This document shows, in pieces, positions 12,933 to 23,642 of a stretch of 64,000 bases of DNA. The stretch is from NCBI GenBank assembly GCA_010093605.1, contig MU004192.1:1253774-1317773 (forward strand). Reading direction: 5' to 3'. The notes beneath the pieces were generated by a model that made no database searches, was not told where the DNA came from, and saw only the letters and a list, made by a program, of their open reading frames with translations. Made by a program: the position numbers and the translations under genes. How positions within the stretch are numbered: position 1 is the stretch's first letter; each line of letters opens with the position of its first letter. Origin of the DNA: Lophium mytilinum (Eukaryota > Ascomycota > Dothideomycetes > Mytilinidiales > Mytilinidiaceae).

Positions 12933-14366
12933 GATCTTGTGTGTAGCTGGAGAAAAAACGGTTTGAGGGAGTGATTGCAGTTGAGATTTTTGAAGAGAGT
13001 CCTTGGAAATGAAGGAGAAGCGGGAAGTGTATGTAGTAGATAGGGTGTTGATGTGCGTATATACATACAAGAATCAAAAGGTAGCCAATTGCACCATCCG
13101 CGCCCTTAACTTATAGTCTATGTCTCCTGGTCACCCTCTACATTTGCTGGTGTTCTGTGTATCCTGACGTCTTAGGGGTCTCGAATATGAAGATTGTCGA
13201 GCGGGCGCTATCCAAATTCGCATAGCTCCCGCTATCAGGTGGATACCAACTCCGCGCACTACTTACGGTTTGGTGTTTCACGGACGAAAACCTCAGGAAA
13301 CTGAGGTTTTAGGCGTGTATAGTAGCATAGACATCATGATCGCTAGGATGGTGTGGTTAAGCAAAGCGGACTTCCGCGGCCAAACGGACGAAAAATGAAC
13401 CGAAGTCAGGAGGACGACTAGGGACCTGTGCGGGACGCTGTGACAAGGAATGAAGGAGAGGATGTGAAGGAAGGGGGACAGGGAATAAAAGAGAGGGCAT
13501 CAAGGGAGGATTATCTGTCCCCTTTTGAATACATCGGAGAACTTGAGTCTTCGTGTTCTAGTTTTGGTGTGTGTGACTAGTTAGCTAATCAGCGTCCGTT
13601 AGAACCAGATTTACGTATTTGATATTGAAGGGTTTGGACGAGAAATCTTTTATCATCTGACAGTATTCGGGAGTAGCCTGCTGTGCCATTACCTACCTGT
13701 TCGGGGGATCTCGAGAAACTCAGGAAGCTGATGGACGGGGACAAGTCTTATTTCTGCTGCATGTGCCTGACGATGGCATCTCGGAACGACTACTCCTTCG
13801 CGCAAACGCGAAGACGCACACCTTATTCCTCCATATCGAGAGTGTAGTGTCTAGTAAAAACAGACTACGCGTTAGATAAAGCTGACTGGAGTAAGATGGC
13901 GTAAGTCACGTGATATACACCATATCTCCATTCCTTCTTCATACCTAAGGTTCGGTCTAATTGTCTCAAGGAATGTATGATACGCTCTTTGTTGGCACTG
14001 CCGTGGGCGACATAGACCTTTTATACACAGATCTCTCTCGGATTGGAATAGATCTCACCAATCACACGACATGTTGTCCGAGTTGGGCAGAAACCTCCGC
14101 ACGGCAAGACTCCACGAACTTCCTCTCCTGAACATTCTTAACGTCAACCTTCACCCGGTTGAACGCTTGAAGCTTTCCAACCCCGAGCGTTCATATATGG
14201 CTCCGCATGGCACTGATAACGCGCCCCATTGACCCAGACTCTCATAGCGGGGTAGAGGGAAAGGTGAAGAGTATAAGATTCATCTCGTAGACGCGTTCAC
14301 AAGCTTCTCTTTCATTTCTCTCATCCTCAATTCTATCATCACCCTTCGACAGAGCATACTGTCACC
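12933..14366. other. Divergent intergenic region with one perfect stem-loop
   Basis: Upstream region shared by the MDR reductase (-) and the Gfo/Idh/MocA gene (+). No coding frame was recognised. It holds the hairpin listed at 13287-13310. A TATA-like stretch (gagtataagatt) lies near 14268, about 100 bp before the rightward start. Confidence 0.45.
13287..13310. repeat. Perfect 10-bp inverted repeat with GAAA loop
   Basis: The arms aaaacctcag and ctgaggtttt are exact complements separated by gaaa, a GNRA-type tetraloop if transcribed from the + strand. It sits alone in a 1.4-kb spacer. Confidence 0.8.
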
Positions 14367-15615
14367 ATGGACTCCCTTCACAACATGTCCCCCACAGCCC
14401 CTTACGGCAAGATTAACATTGCCGTTGCCGGTCTCGGTCGCATGGGCAAGCGACATGCTAAAACTCTCCTCTACCGCGTTCCACACGCCAACCTCGTTGC
14501 TGTATGCAGCAACGACGCAAAGGAACTCGAATGGGCACGCGAGTTCTTCAAGAGCGATGAAAAAAAGACCGAGATAAAGGTCTTCGACTCGTACGCCGAG
14601 ATGATCGAGCTTCCAGGCCTACAAGCTGTGTGGGTGTCAACCAGCACAAACGTGCACGCACCCTTCACCCTGCAGGCAATCGCAAAGAACCTCCACGTGT
14701 TGTGCGAGAAGCCCATCTCGCAGAGGCTAGAAGAGGTACGTAACCTACTGTCTTTCCTGTCTTTCATGGTAAACTCACGCGACAAGTGTTCTACATACAG
14801 GCTAGAGCCGTCGTCGACGCTGCGAAGGCAAATTCGCACTTGAAGGTTATGGCTGGCTACTCAAGGCGCTTTGATGCTAGCTACAGAGATGCAAAGGATA
14901 AGGTAGACAAGGGTGTCATTGGGAAACCCTTCCTAGTTCGCTCGCAGACTTGCGATCTATTGGACGAGACTGGATTCTTCGTTCGATACGCAGCGAAGAA
15001 TGGTGGCGTATTCGTGGATTGTGAGAAACCTTCTTCCCCCAAAAAGCTCTGAATCTAACAGTGATAGGCTGTATCCACGACATCGATCTGTCCCTCTACT
15101 ATCTTGGAGACGTGATTCCCAAGGCCGTCTGGGCTATCGGAACAATCACGCACCACCCAGAGCTCGAGGCCCTCAACGACGTCGACAACGGCATCGGCAT
15201 GGTCGAGTACTGGGATGGCAAGCTTGCCTACTTCTACTGCTCCCGAACCCAAGCCCACGGCCACGATGTTGCGACCGAGATCACCGGTACGTCTGGCAAG
15301 ATCTCCGTCAACGTTCATCCCCGATCCAACAACGTGTTGGTGTCTGGGTCCCATGGCATCACCAATGAGGTACAGCCAGAGTACTGGGAGCGCTTCGAAG
15401 ATGCGTTCGCAACGGAGGCCAACGAATACCTCGAATCGATCATCCAGGACAAGCCGGTCCCGCTACCGCTAGAGCTCGGGATCCGAAGCCTTGAGATTGG
15501 TTGGGCCCTGCAGGATGCTCTGCTGAGTGGACAGACGCAGCAATTTGACCGCCAGGGAAGGCGTGTGCCAGCACCACCTGCTGCTAATGCCACTAACATC
15601 AAGGGTAAGGCATAG
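14367..15615 (+). CDS. Gfo/Idh/MocA-family NAD(P)-dependent oxidoreductase (inositol 2-dehydrogenase-like)
   Basis: Cytosolic sugar or cyclitol dehydrogenase; the nearest familiar activity is myo-inositol 2-dehydrogenase, but the substrate is inferred only. Exons 14367-14735, 14801-15020 and 15068-15615 give 378 residues. The Rossmann motif VAGLGRMGKRH lies at residues 20-30 and the catalytic-region CEKPIS motif near 115. The second half carries the family's IHDIDLSLYYLG segment, with the conserved His/Asp pair, and GTSGKISV. Both introns are short (65 and 47 bp) and keep frame; the second uses an acceptor at gatag just before GCTGTATCC. No signal peptide is present. Confidence 0.93.
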
Positions 15616-15750
15616 GTAGTGTGAAAGAGAAGAAAGTATGATCGCGGTTATGAGTGACCTGATTTAGTGCACCATTTCATTTTACACATCGCTGTTGTAT
15701 GTCTTGTCTCCAATCTATCCACAAGTTTGCCCCATATCTATCCCAGTCGA

Positions 15751-16231
15751 CTATGCTTGCTTCTCTTGTCCATCTTGACCTTCAACAAATGATGAACTGG
15801 CGTCCACATCAAGCATCAAATCATCAAGCGTCCCTAAATAGATGTCCTCCTGAGAATTGCCTCTAACGTCGACGTTCTCGGCGACGACGACCGAAGCCAC
15901 GTTGTTCCACACTTGGTCTCGTACCGACTCCTGCTGCCATCGCTGCATCGGATCGGGTCCCTCGGGGCCCTTGGGGTAGTCTACGCTAGATCTCGTTTCT
16001 TGCCATGGTCGAGGCACAAGGCGGTAGGACGGCTCGTGGTTGGCTTGCGGAAACCGGTTTTGCTACGCTATCATCAGCAAGGGCGCTCATCTCAATGAGA
16101 AGACTTACCGTAGGAACTGCCTTTTCACGCTCTGGTGTCCATGCTGCTTTGCTTCTAGGAAGTTTGCTGGCTGTAACTTCTGTGGTATTTCTTGGATCTT
16201 TGATTCCAGCATCCGTTTGTAAGAGTCCCAT
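15751..16231 (-). CDS. Small hypothetical protein, two exons
   Basis: I do not recognise this protein. Exon 16231-16109 (41 codons) joins exon 16062-15751 over a 46-bp intron with GTAAGT donor and TAG acceptor, giving 144 residues. The join is needed because each exon runs into a stop on its own. The N-terminal half is basic and polar; the C-terminal half is acidic (EDIYLGTLDDLMLDVD) and ends EGQDGQEKQA. There is no signal peptide, membrane span or Cys pattern. It lies 135 bp from the 3' end of the oxidoreductase gene and is convergent with it. An additional upstream exon cannot be excluded. Confidence 0.5.
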
Positions 16232-17278
16232 GGCTTCTAGAGGCTGATTGGGAAGTTGCTGAACGTCGAAAGTTATCGGTTCCCTTAGGCAGATGTCGCG
16301 TACCCATCCTCACTCGAGAAACAGGCCCTTATATGGATTGTGGACACATTGGGGCCTCCACTCTCAACATATGGAGTTCCTTCCCCTTGGCGTTTGAGGC
16401 CAGAAAAGCTGTCCTATAGATTCGTTCAACATCTTTATGCTCTGGGGCTCTTCTTTGTATCCTATCGCTTATTTTGAAGCCCCCCAAGTCCCTCCTTAGC
16501 TCCATCCCGATCTGATATGAAGGAAAATTCGCCACAAAATGATTGGACGATACCAAAGGCCCCAGTGCTCTCAGGCTTGTGATTGGTTAATTGAGGACTC
16601 ATTCACCGCGACCACCCGTGACGGAGCTGCCACTATATTCTAATCGGATGGTCAAAGAGCAGTATATGACTTAGCACTTGAGGCGTCCTTCATAGCGCAT
16701 TCCGTACCCCCTCCACTCCGATATCTCTCACAAACGACTTGTCAATTGATCTATGTGCACATGTCATGCCTAAGGCAGACATCAATATCTACAGAATACG
16801 CATGAACCAGGATGCTCAGCCACAAGGCTCTTTGCCGGGGCAATGCGAGCGGCGATCGCCGGAGATCAATTAGGCACTTGATTGGTGGCCCCGAACACGT
16901 CAAGCCCCTCATACGAAGTATTAAGCCTCTACGCGCCGTCCTGCCTCGCTCTCACTCCTCCTCCCCACCTTCCCCTCACAAATTCCTAGGCGCTCTCATT
17001 ACGCATCAAGATCAGCGACCAGACGGTCCTTTCGTTCCCTGGGTGCCATTATAGGCAACTCCAGGGACGGCTCTCTTACTGCTTTACCAAGTCCATTGCG
17101 GTTTTCCGACTTCACCACCGAAAGAGGCCAGCGTATAGCAAGGCTGGACTCCTAAGGTTGCTGACTCTTAGAAGCAGATTAGTAGTCTGCACATAACAGG
17201 TACGCTCAGAAAAAACACTCAACTGCTCCCCATGTTTATAGCTGCAATTAGTACGGTGCGCATTCTTACTAACCTTAG
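16232..17278. other. Intergenic region and possible unlocated 5' exon
   Basis: Divergent spacer between the small hypothetical gene (-) and the zinc-finger gene (+). The first exon of the zinc-finger gene is probably here, since its reading frame has no upstream ATG. A possible donor is at 17200 (CAG|GTACGC). Confidence 0.4.
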
Positions 17279-18561
17279 TCACCCTAGACAAGAACTCGCG
17301 GCAGGAGCGCAGAGCTAAGACTCTGCGCAACCGTCATCCCCGAGAACTACGATGATTATCGCATAACGTGTTCAGAGCTCGACCCAAGACCTCTAGAGCA
17401 ATGTAATCCCGAACTTAATGATTGCGACACCTATGGAACTGTCCATGCTTCGAAACAGTATCAGACCTCGACGGAGGATACTTATCCAAAGTCGGCCGAA
17501 GTCTCGCACGCGTATTCCTGCCCTTTGCAAGATTCTTTAGACATTGAACAACCCAGATTCTTCTATGAGGCGTTTGGGGAGGAGCTCAGCGCAAAATGGA
17601 GTTCGAGTTCAGGCATCATTCCTGATGCTCCAGAACCGTACCATCCTTCTCCGCAAGCCCCCCCTACGTCTCTTCGAGACCTAGAGAGTTCATTGAATGA
17701 GTTTTTGGAGCAAAGTGCACTCGAATCGCCACCTACTTCCGCCGAATGCGACGTTGATATTGTGAGTGACGCTGGAATTTGCGACCTTGATTGTCATTCT
17801 TCATTATCTATACCTTACGACACCCTCCTGGCTTCGAAGCCAGCATCATCAACTGAACTCGACGTATTTCCCATTTCTAAGAATGGATGGAATGAGCTTG
17901 CAGTATTCGATTATCAACCACCCTATCTCAACCTACGAGATACGCAATCGAAATCACCCTCATCCGATTCCAATTCGCTGCTTTCTATCCCACGAACCAG
18001 CTCTGTTTTGCCTTCGCTATCGCCTGTGCCTGATCCTCTGCAGAGTATGCAACTATGTCAAGCAACAAGTGCGCCCAAGAGGGAACTTCGTCGCTTATCA
18101 CGTCTCACTTGTCCACATTGTCAGCAAAGCTTCCTGGACAATAGTCGTTTAAGGTGCGTAGTATGCAATATGTCGTTGCGGAATTTATGCTAACATCTTA
18201 CAGCCGACACTTGGACGAGAAGCATAGAGTATTTCAATGCGACATTGGTTCATGTGGAAGGGTCTTCCCTGACCAACGGACGTTGAACCGGCACCAGAAG
18301 ACTACAGCTGCCCATAACAATCTACCCGGCTATCAATGTAGTTGCGGTAAAAGCAACCCCAGGAAGGACCACCACCGGCGACATCTCCGCACGTGCCAGC
18401 GTCCTCTTTCTTCCCGCCAGTACCAGTGCATATGCGGTTTCAATAGTTCCGGGAAAGACGGGAAAGACCACTATATGCAACACCTCCAACACTGTTCTTA
18501 CGAACAAGCAAAGAAAGAGCCGAAAGCAAAGACAGAGCCGAAAGCGCCAAGGCGCCGTTGA
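17279..18561 (+). CDS. C2H2 zinc-finger protein, 5' end unresolved
   Basis: Probable nuclear DNA-binding regulator. The frame is open from an acceptor-like site (CTTACTAACCTTAG, ending 17278) to 18153, then continues after a 50-bp intron (18154-18203) to the stop at 18561; about 410 residues are visible. The first 280 residues are Ser/Pro/Asp-rich and disordered, typical of an activation region. Zinc fingers lie in the C-terminal third: CPHCQQSF...RHLDEKH, split by the intron, then CDIGSCGRVF...RHQKTTAAH. Two further Cys/His clusters follow (CSCGKSN...HHRRHLRTC and CICGFNSS...HYMQHLQHC). The tail is Lys/Glu-rich with a final basic cluster. No in-frame ATG occurs before about residue 255, so at least one short upstream exon is missing from this model. 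Confidence 0.75.
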
Positions 18562-19134
18562 TGAACAATAGTGTTAGTAATGATTGAAGACGAAGAATGA
18601 TTTTCTTGGTGCCTGTTTCTCGGAGTCGTCGCGATCTATAGCTCAGGTGCTCTTTGTTCTATGTCGAGGACGAGTTACTGATAGTTTGGATAATCTTTTC
18701 CTTTCCTTTTCCCCGTTCTCATTCAGTATGGCCGATTAGAGCGTTTCCTCCTTTTGTAGATTGTGCTTCTTTCAAGGTTCTGGAATTTTTCTTCCCGATA
18801 GTTGGTCATGATATTCTCGTCATACTAGACTCGCCAACGACCACGTGTTTCCCTCTATGAGGTGCGGCGTTCCCCTCTATGAGGTGTGAGCGACCTCTTC
18901 GGAGTGGTTAATCCTCAGAGGGGCCGTGGCTCGAACAGTTTGACTTTGAAAGTTACTATCGGGCATACCTGCGGTGTTTTTCAGTAGCCTTACAACTTCT
19001 TTTATCCTAGCACACTTGCGAATACGTCATACGTCATGCGTTACCACATTCAGTACCCTAGTTTATCTATGCCGTGACGCATTTTGGCAGATAACGTAAC
19101 TTAAAGCGATATATTCATGACTCTATCTACAGGT
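18562..19134. other. Convergent intergenic region with a short direct repeat
   Basis: Shared 3' flank of the zinc-finger gene (+) and the large hypothetical gene (-). It holds the 14-bp repeat ccctctatgaggtg at 18851 and 18873, each copy containing a cctctatgagg near-palindrome. No coding signal. Confidence 0.5.
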
Positions 19135-21606
19135 TTAAACTTTATCACTCCTGGGTCTATCTTGCACATATTCTGATTCCTTTGGTCGATTGTTCTCAGC
19201 CTTCTTTCGCTGCCGTGCTCTTTTCTGTCTGAGTCGGGCTTGTTCCTTCTGCGCGGGCGTCTTCGATTTGATGTCGAGACTATCGTTACCACATGTTATC
19301 CGCTCGACCAGCTCACCGCTTGGAACCTCATTCTCCTCTCTCGCAATCGGATCGGCTAGCATGTTCAATGAAGGCTGAGGCGGTAAACTCGGAACGCTCG
19401 GTATGCTTGAAAGGTTCGTATTCAAGGCTTGAGCAACTGCGTAAGCAGCAGAAACCATGCAGCCTAGAAGCACGGGCGGCCCGAGCCATGGTATTACCGC
19501 AGCGGGTTTGCCTGCTCATCCTAAGTCATTCTCCATTCCCAATGACCGGTATATACGCTATGAAAACGGAGCTTACGGTCGTAATCCTGCCACTTTGGGA
19601 ACGCCGAGTCATACTCTTTTGTCCCTCGCCTCCCGATAGCGCCAATGAGCTTCTTCTCTGGAATTGCACTTGATTTAAGAGACGGTATATTCTCCGGTTC
19701 TTGCGCCAAGCGGTTAACGACATATTTGTACCCGTTTTGGTCCAGCGAGCATACGAACGAGGTTTTGTCTGCTAGCTTCTTGAGATTCCTGGTGCGGTAT
19801 TCGTATTGCTTCTTCGAGAGGCCATGCAATACGTATGCCTTTGCTTCGTACCGCTGATTTGTAAAGCAGAGGTCCTTCGCACTGTAAACTTTGCCATGGT
19901 TCTCGCATCGAAGAAGACCCTGAAGTCGGAATCTAGCGCCAATCACCGCCCCGATGAAGTATTCATGAGGTATTGCGAAGGTTGAAGGAAGGGCAGGTCT
20001 CGGCACTGACGTGTAGAGAGTTTCATCGTCAGAAACCAAATCAGGTTCATCATGCTGCTCTTCACTGTGTTTGTACCCATTAGCAGACCACCTTACATAT
20101 ACTAGAATGACCCAATACTCACCGATATTCCCACTGTTCATGAACATCCGCATCATCGACTAAGGTTTTCGCATCGCACCTCCGATGGACGTCGCTTTTC
20201 ACCCTACGAAGTACCCAAGACACAGGTCTGAATCCCTTATCTCGTCTCTGGAAGGTAATTGGTGCCGCATTGATAGGAACCGTGACCATCTCTTTCTTCA
20301 AAAGAGGACCATTCTTGGTCATGTACTGTCCTTTATTGCTTGCCTTGCTGAGTTTACAGCATCTCCATTCCTTACTCCGGCCTTGGGACTGCTTCCATAT
20401 TGCACCCTTTGCTTTGCCCCATAACATGTAATTATCGTCACTGATATTGGAATCACTGACCGAAAGTAGTTCCGAGCGTTGATCGCATATAGTGTTGTAT
20501 ATTGCCGTCTTAGTTTCTCGAGGATGTCTTTCAAAAGGCAAGCGAGTAGTTCGACAATTCCGTCTCCGTTCTGGCGCAGCCTCGGGCTTCTCATATCTGG
20601 ACAGCTTGAGAAACCTGGTGAGGGGATTCTGTACTTCTGGGTTGAGAAGTAGGAGAATCGCCCGTGGGCCAGGTCTCAGGCCCCAAGTTCCAGGTGTTAG
20701 GTCCCAAGTTCTGAGGTCCCAAGGTCTCAGGTCCCAAGTGAACTTTGCCTGGAAAATTTGTGCAAGAGATTTGGTACCCGCAGTCAGAGCATTTGCCTGT
20801 CTTTTTGCGCTATCTAGATTCGGTATGAAAGACAATTCAATGTCAAGTTCAACATCATGTCGTAGCTTATTACTGCCAATGATGTTGATAACGTCGAGAA
20901 GAATAGAAAGCTTGGTACCGAGGAGCGCTACTATCGAGATTATGCCTCTTTTGCAACTGACTTTGTGGCTTGATATCGACGCTGCGTCACCGGATGCCAT
21001 CATAAGGTCTAAGATCTTATCTCCGAGATCTTCATTCATGTCCGGAATCAAGCCTCTGAGACGCTGGTTGCTAGCGAAACGTAATGCGTGCGCATCCGTT
21101 GTAATACCCTCTTCATCTCTCTTCGAGGGCGGTTCTCCAACCATCTTCTTCGAATAATCCTCGGCCTTGGACCACTCTCGTTCATCATCCTTAAGTAGCT
21201 CTCTTGATCGGACCAAGTCCTTTCCCGCAAAGAACAATTTGTTGAGTGCTCCCAAAGACACAATTCGTTCTTCATCATCATCTTTCATACGCCATATATC
21301 ACTAGCCGTCCTAGCTTCGCGACTCTCACTCGACGAAACCGGCGACCCCGACGGGTTCAGCGCCGCGGGGATACAATCGTCGCATTTGAAAGTCACAACG
21401 GACCCATCGCTATGGCGCCTCTGCACACATTGGCGGCAAGCTTTCGAAGTGACGTGCGAGACGGGCAACGAGTTTTGATGATTGCGACTAGTAAGAGCTC
21501 CCGATCTATCAGCCTTGGACTTATCCCCCGGTCTTGTGTTAGATTTCGTAGAAGCCGGAACCGGGAGGAAGCTGTGCCCTCGTGGTGGATATTGGGTAAA
21601 GGACAT
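19135..21606 (-). CDS. Large hypothetical protein with basic C-terminus (782 residues)
   Basis: I do not recognise a family. Exons 21606-20123, 20064-19577 and 19511-19135 join in frame over 58- and 65-bp introns. Near residue 56 a CRQCVQRR...FKCDDC pattern gives four cysteines that could bind zinc. Residues about 95-160 are charged. Around residue 290-315 the protein carries a WDLRPWDLRTWDLTPGTWGL-type tandem repeat, encoded by an imperfect DNA minisatellite. The second exon contains a compact region (HEYFIGAVIGARFRLQGLL). The last exon ends in a strongly basic, Gln/Arg/Lys-rich stretch (QKEQARLRQKRARQRKKAE), like a nuclear signal or basic DNA-contact region. A nuclear role is plausible, but nothing proves it. 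Exon 3 joins as DYDRKPAAVIPWLG, which reads like real protein. Confidence 0.7.
20660..20745 (-). repeat. Imperfect coding minisatellite (WDLR repeat)
   Basis: The + strand repeats variants of ggtcccaagttctgaggtcc about five times. On the coding strand it reads as Trp-Asp-Leu-Arg/Thr-Pro/Thr units within the 782-residue protein and does not break the frame. Confidence 0.75.
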
Positions 21607-23642
21607 TGGCTAACAGTGTATTTATGATAGGATAGCAACACGAGTCGGTGATGGAGTGATGGTCGTATGTCATTCTTCTGAAAGCCGCGAGGTTCCAGCA
21701 GCCCCCTTGCCGCCGTGGCCACGGCCACAATTGGGGTGCTGCATGGCATCCAATCGATTTCAGCCTTGTCCTCTTGGCTGGTAGACTCTGAGGCTGAGAG
21801 AATCCGAGTCATTACAGAGTTTTCATGTTCTCTATTGGGGAGAGAACTATGATTGGGGCTAATAATGTCCCCGACAAGCCCTCAAAACGCGGATATAGCA
21901 TGCCACAGTAGGCGAAGCCTGTCGTGTCGCTGTTGAAATTCTTCTATCCCTCAGAACACCACAACAACGAACTGAAACTTCATGAAGAGTGGCTAGACTT
22001 CTAGAGCGAGGCCGTCTTCATTGATTTTGCAACTTTGCTTGATGGAATCGACCATCGTTTGATGGTTCTAGGGTTTTTCCTTTCGGCCCCCACCGACATC
22101 ACGGACTTCGCTCACTGTGATGCTATTGGGTCTGGCGCGTAGTACGTGCCAGCTTTCATAGCTGGGTAGATTAGTGAGAAATGGAAATGTAAGTATAACT
22201 CGTAGACGAGAATCACTAAACTTAGACAATGAGAGGCAGCTATAAGAATGAAGACAAAATGTGAGGCTGAAAGATGTGGTAATGATGAGAACGAGGAAGC
22301 TGGCTATTCGGGTGGCAGGTTGAGACTGCTGAGTAAGCTGCTGGAGAAGAAGTGGCCCGAGTCCAAACAAACAAAACAGAACCGAAAGGGGCTAGAATAC
22401 AACTCTTTAGTCTTCTCGTGTTTTAACACTACCAGCCCTGCTTTAACACAGCAACAATAATAACAACAACAGGAAAGGATGACTACAGTGGCAGAAGAAC
22501 TCGAACCTCAACACTGCCTACACTCTGCAATCGGCGATCCCACCCAGGCTTGTCGAAATGTTGAGTCTCTCGAAACAGGCTGCCCCAATTAATACTTGAG
22601 CTAAGGAGAAACGGCAATACACAGTAGTAGCAGGATATAGCCCCGGGAGCGCCCCTACATTCCTTGGAAGGATTCCTACTACCACTACTAGACACCCACC
22701 ACTAAGCCGATCCCCCAAGCCTTATTCAACGTCGCACCGACTTTCCTTTTAGCCAACCCGTTGACACAACGATTTCCGCAAAATGCGCTGCTTCTCCGGC
22801 GAAGGATTCTGTGGCACGATGAGTGCGTTCTCTCATCCACACTTTGGCCCTAGCCAAATACCCTAGTTCGGGGATCCCTGGAGCTGCGCATCCCTTCTGA
22901 CCCCCTTTTGCTCTCCTGGGGATTCGAGCGATTGGAAAGGCTGCAGCGTCTCGCGATATGAAAGAGCTGGAATATGATGGGAAGAGCGAGTCTGTAAGGG
23001 CAGTGGAGCAGACTGCCTATCAAAGCTGATGGGCACGCGCCACAACGTTGTAGAACCAGGCACGAGCACGCTCTAACAGGCAGGTCGAATATTCCTGGCT
23101 CGCAACTCGTGAAAGAGAAGGGGTTGGGTGAACAAGATGCACTCGGACGATGACACCCCATGGACCCCAATCCCGGGATACAATCCCGCCATTCATTGCT
23201 ACAGTTGCTAAAATGCTTATACTCCCATGGCACTGCTTGACAGCAACAGCTGCTGCGCGGCTATTGGTCGCCAGCCGGATTTATGCAGGCCGCGACCAGG
23301 CTCCCTGTACGCTGGAACGAGCGGATAATCTGACTTGATGTCTGCAAGCCTCATTGGGAGCGCCGTCTCGCCATCATCGTTGCACGATTGGGTATGAGAG
23401 GGGTTGAGGCGCAAGGTTGCCTGGGAGGCTGACTGCAGGGCTTAGGAAAGAGGACATTGGCTTGCATATCTAGTAATTGGGACCGTGATCCTTCTTGTGA
23501 TACTCCGAGACTTTGGAAGTTGGAGTGTGATGGTGCTATACTCTACACTGCTTACTCGCTATGGAGACTGAACTTGCCCTCGCTTTTGTGGATTCTACTT
23601 GGTTGATTTTAGCGCAGCTGTCAGAGCTAGAAGGCTACTGAA
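21607..23642. other. Divergent intergenic region (about 2 kb)
   Basis: Upstream region of the large hypothetical gene (-) and of the secreted-protein gene (+). Low-complexity A/C-rich sequence occurs at about 22365-22470. Short open frames on both strands lack motifs. I see no RNA gene or transposon. Confidence 0.4.

Noticed and set aside
12544-13077. Pro/His-rich frames overlapping the MDR reductase
   Set aside because: Frame-shifted readings of a C-rich exon; no domain and no splice support.
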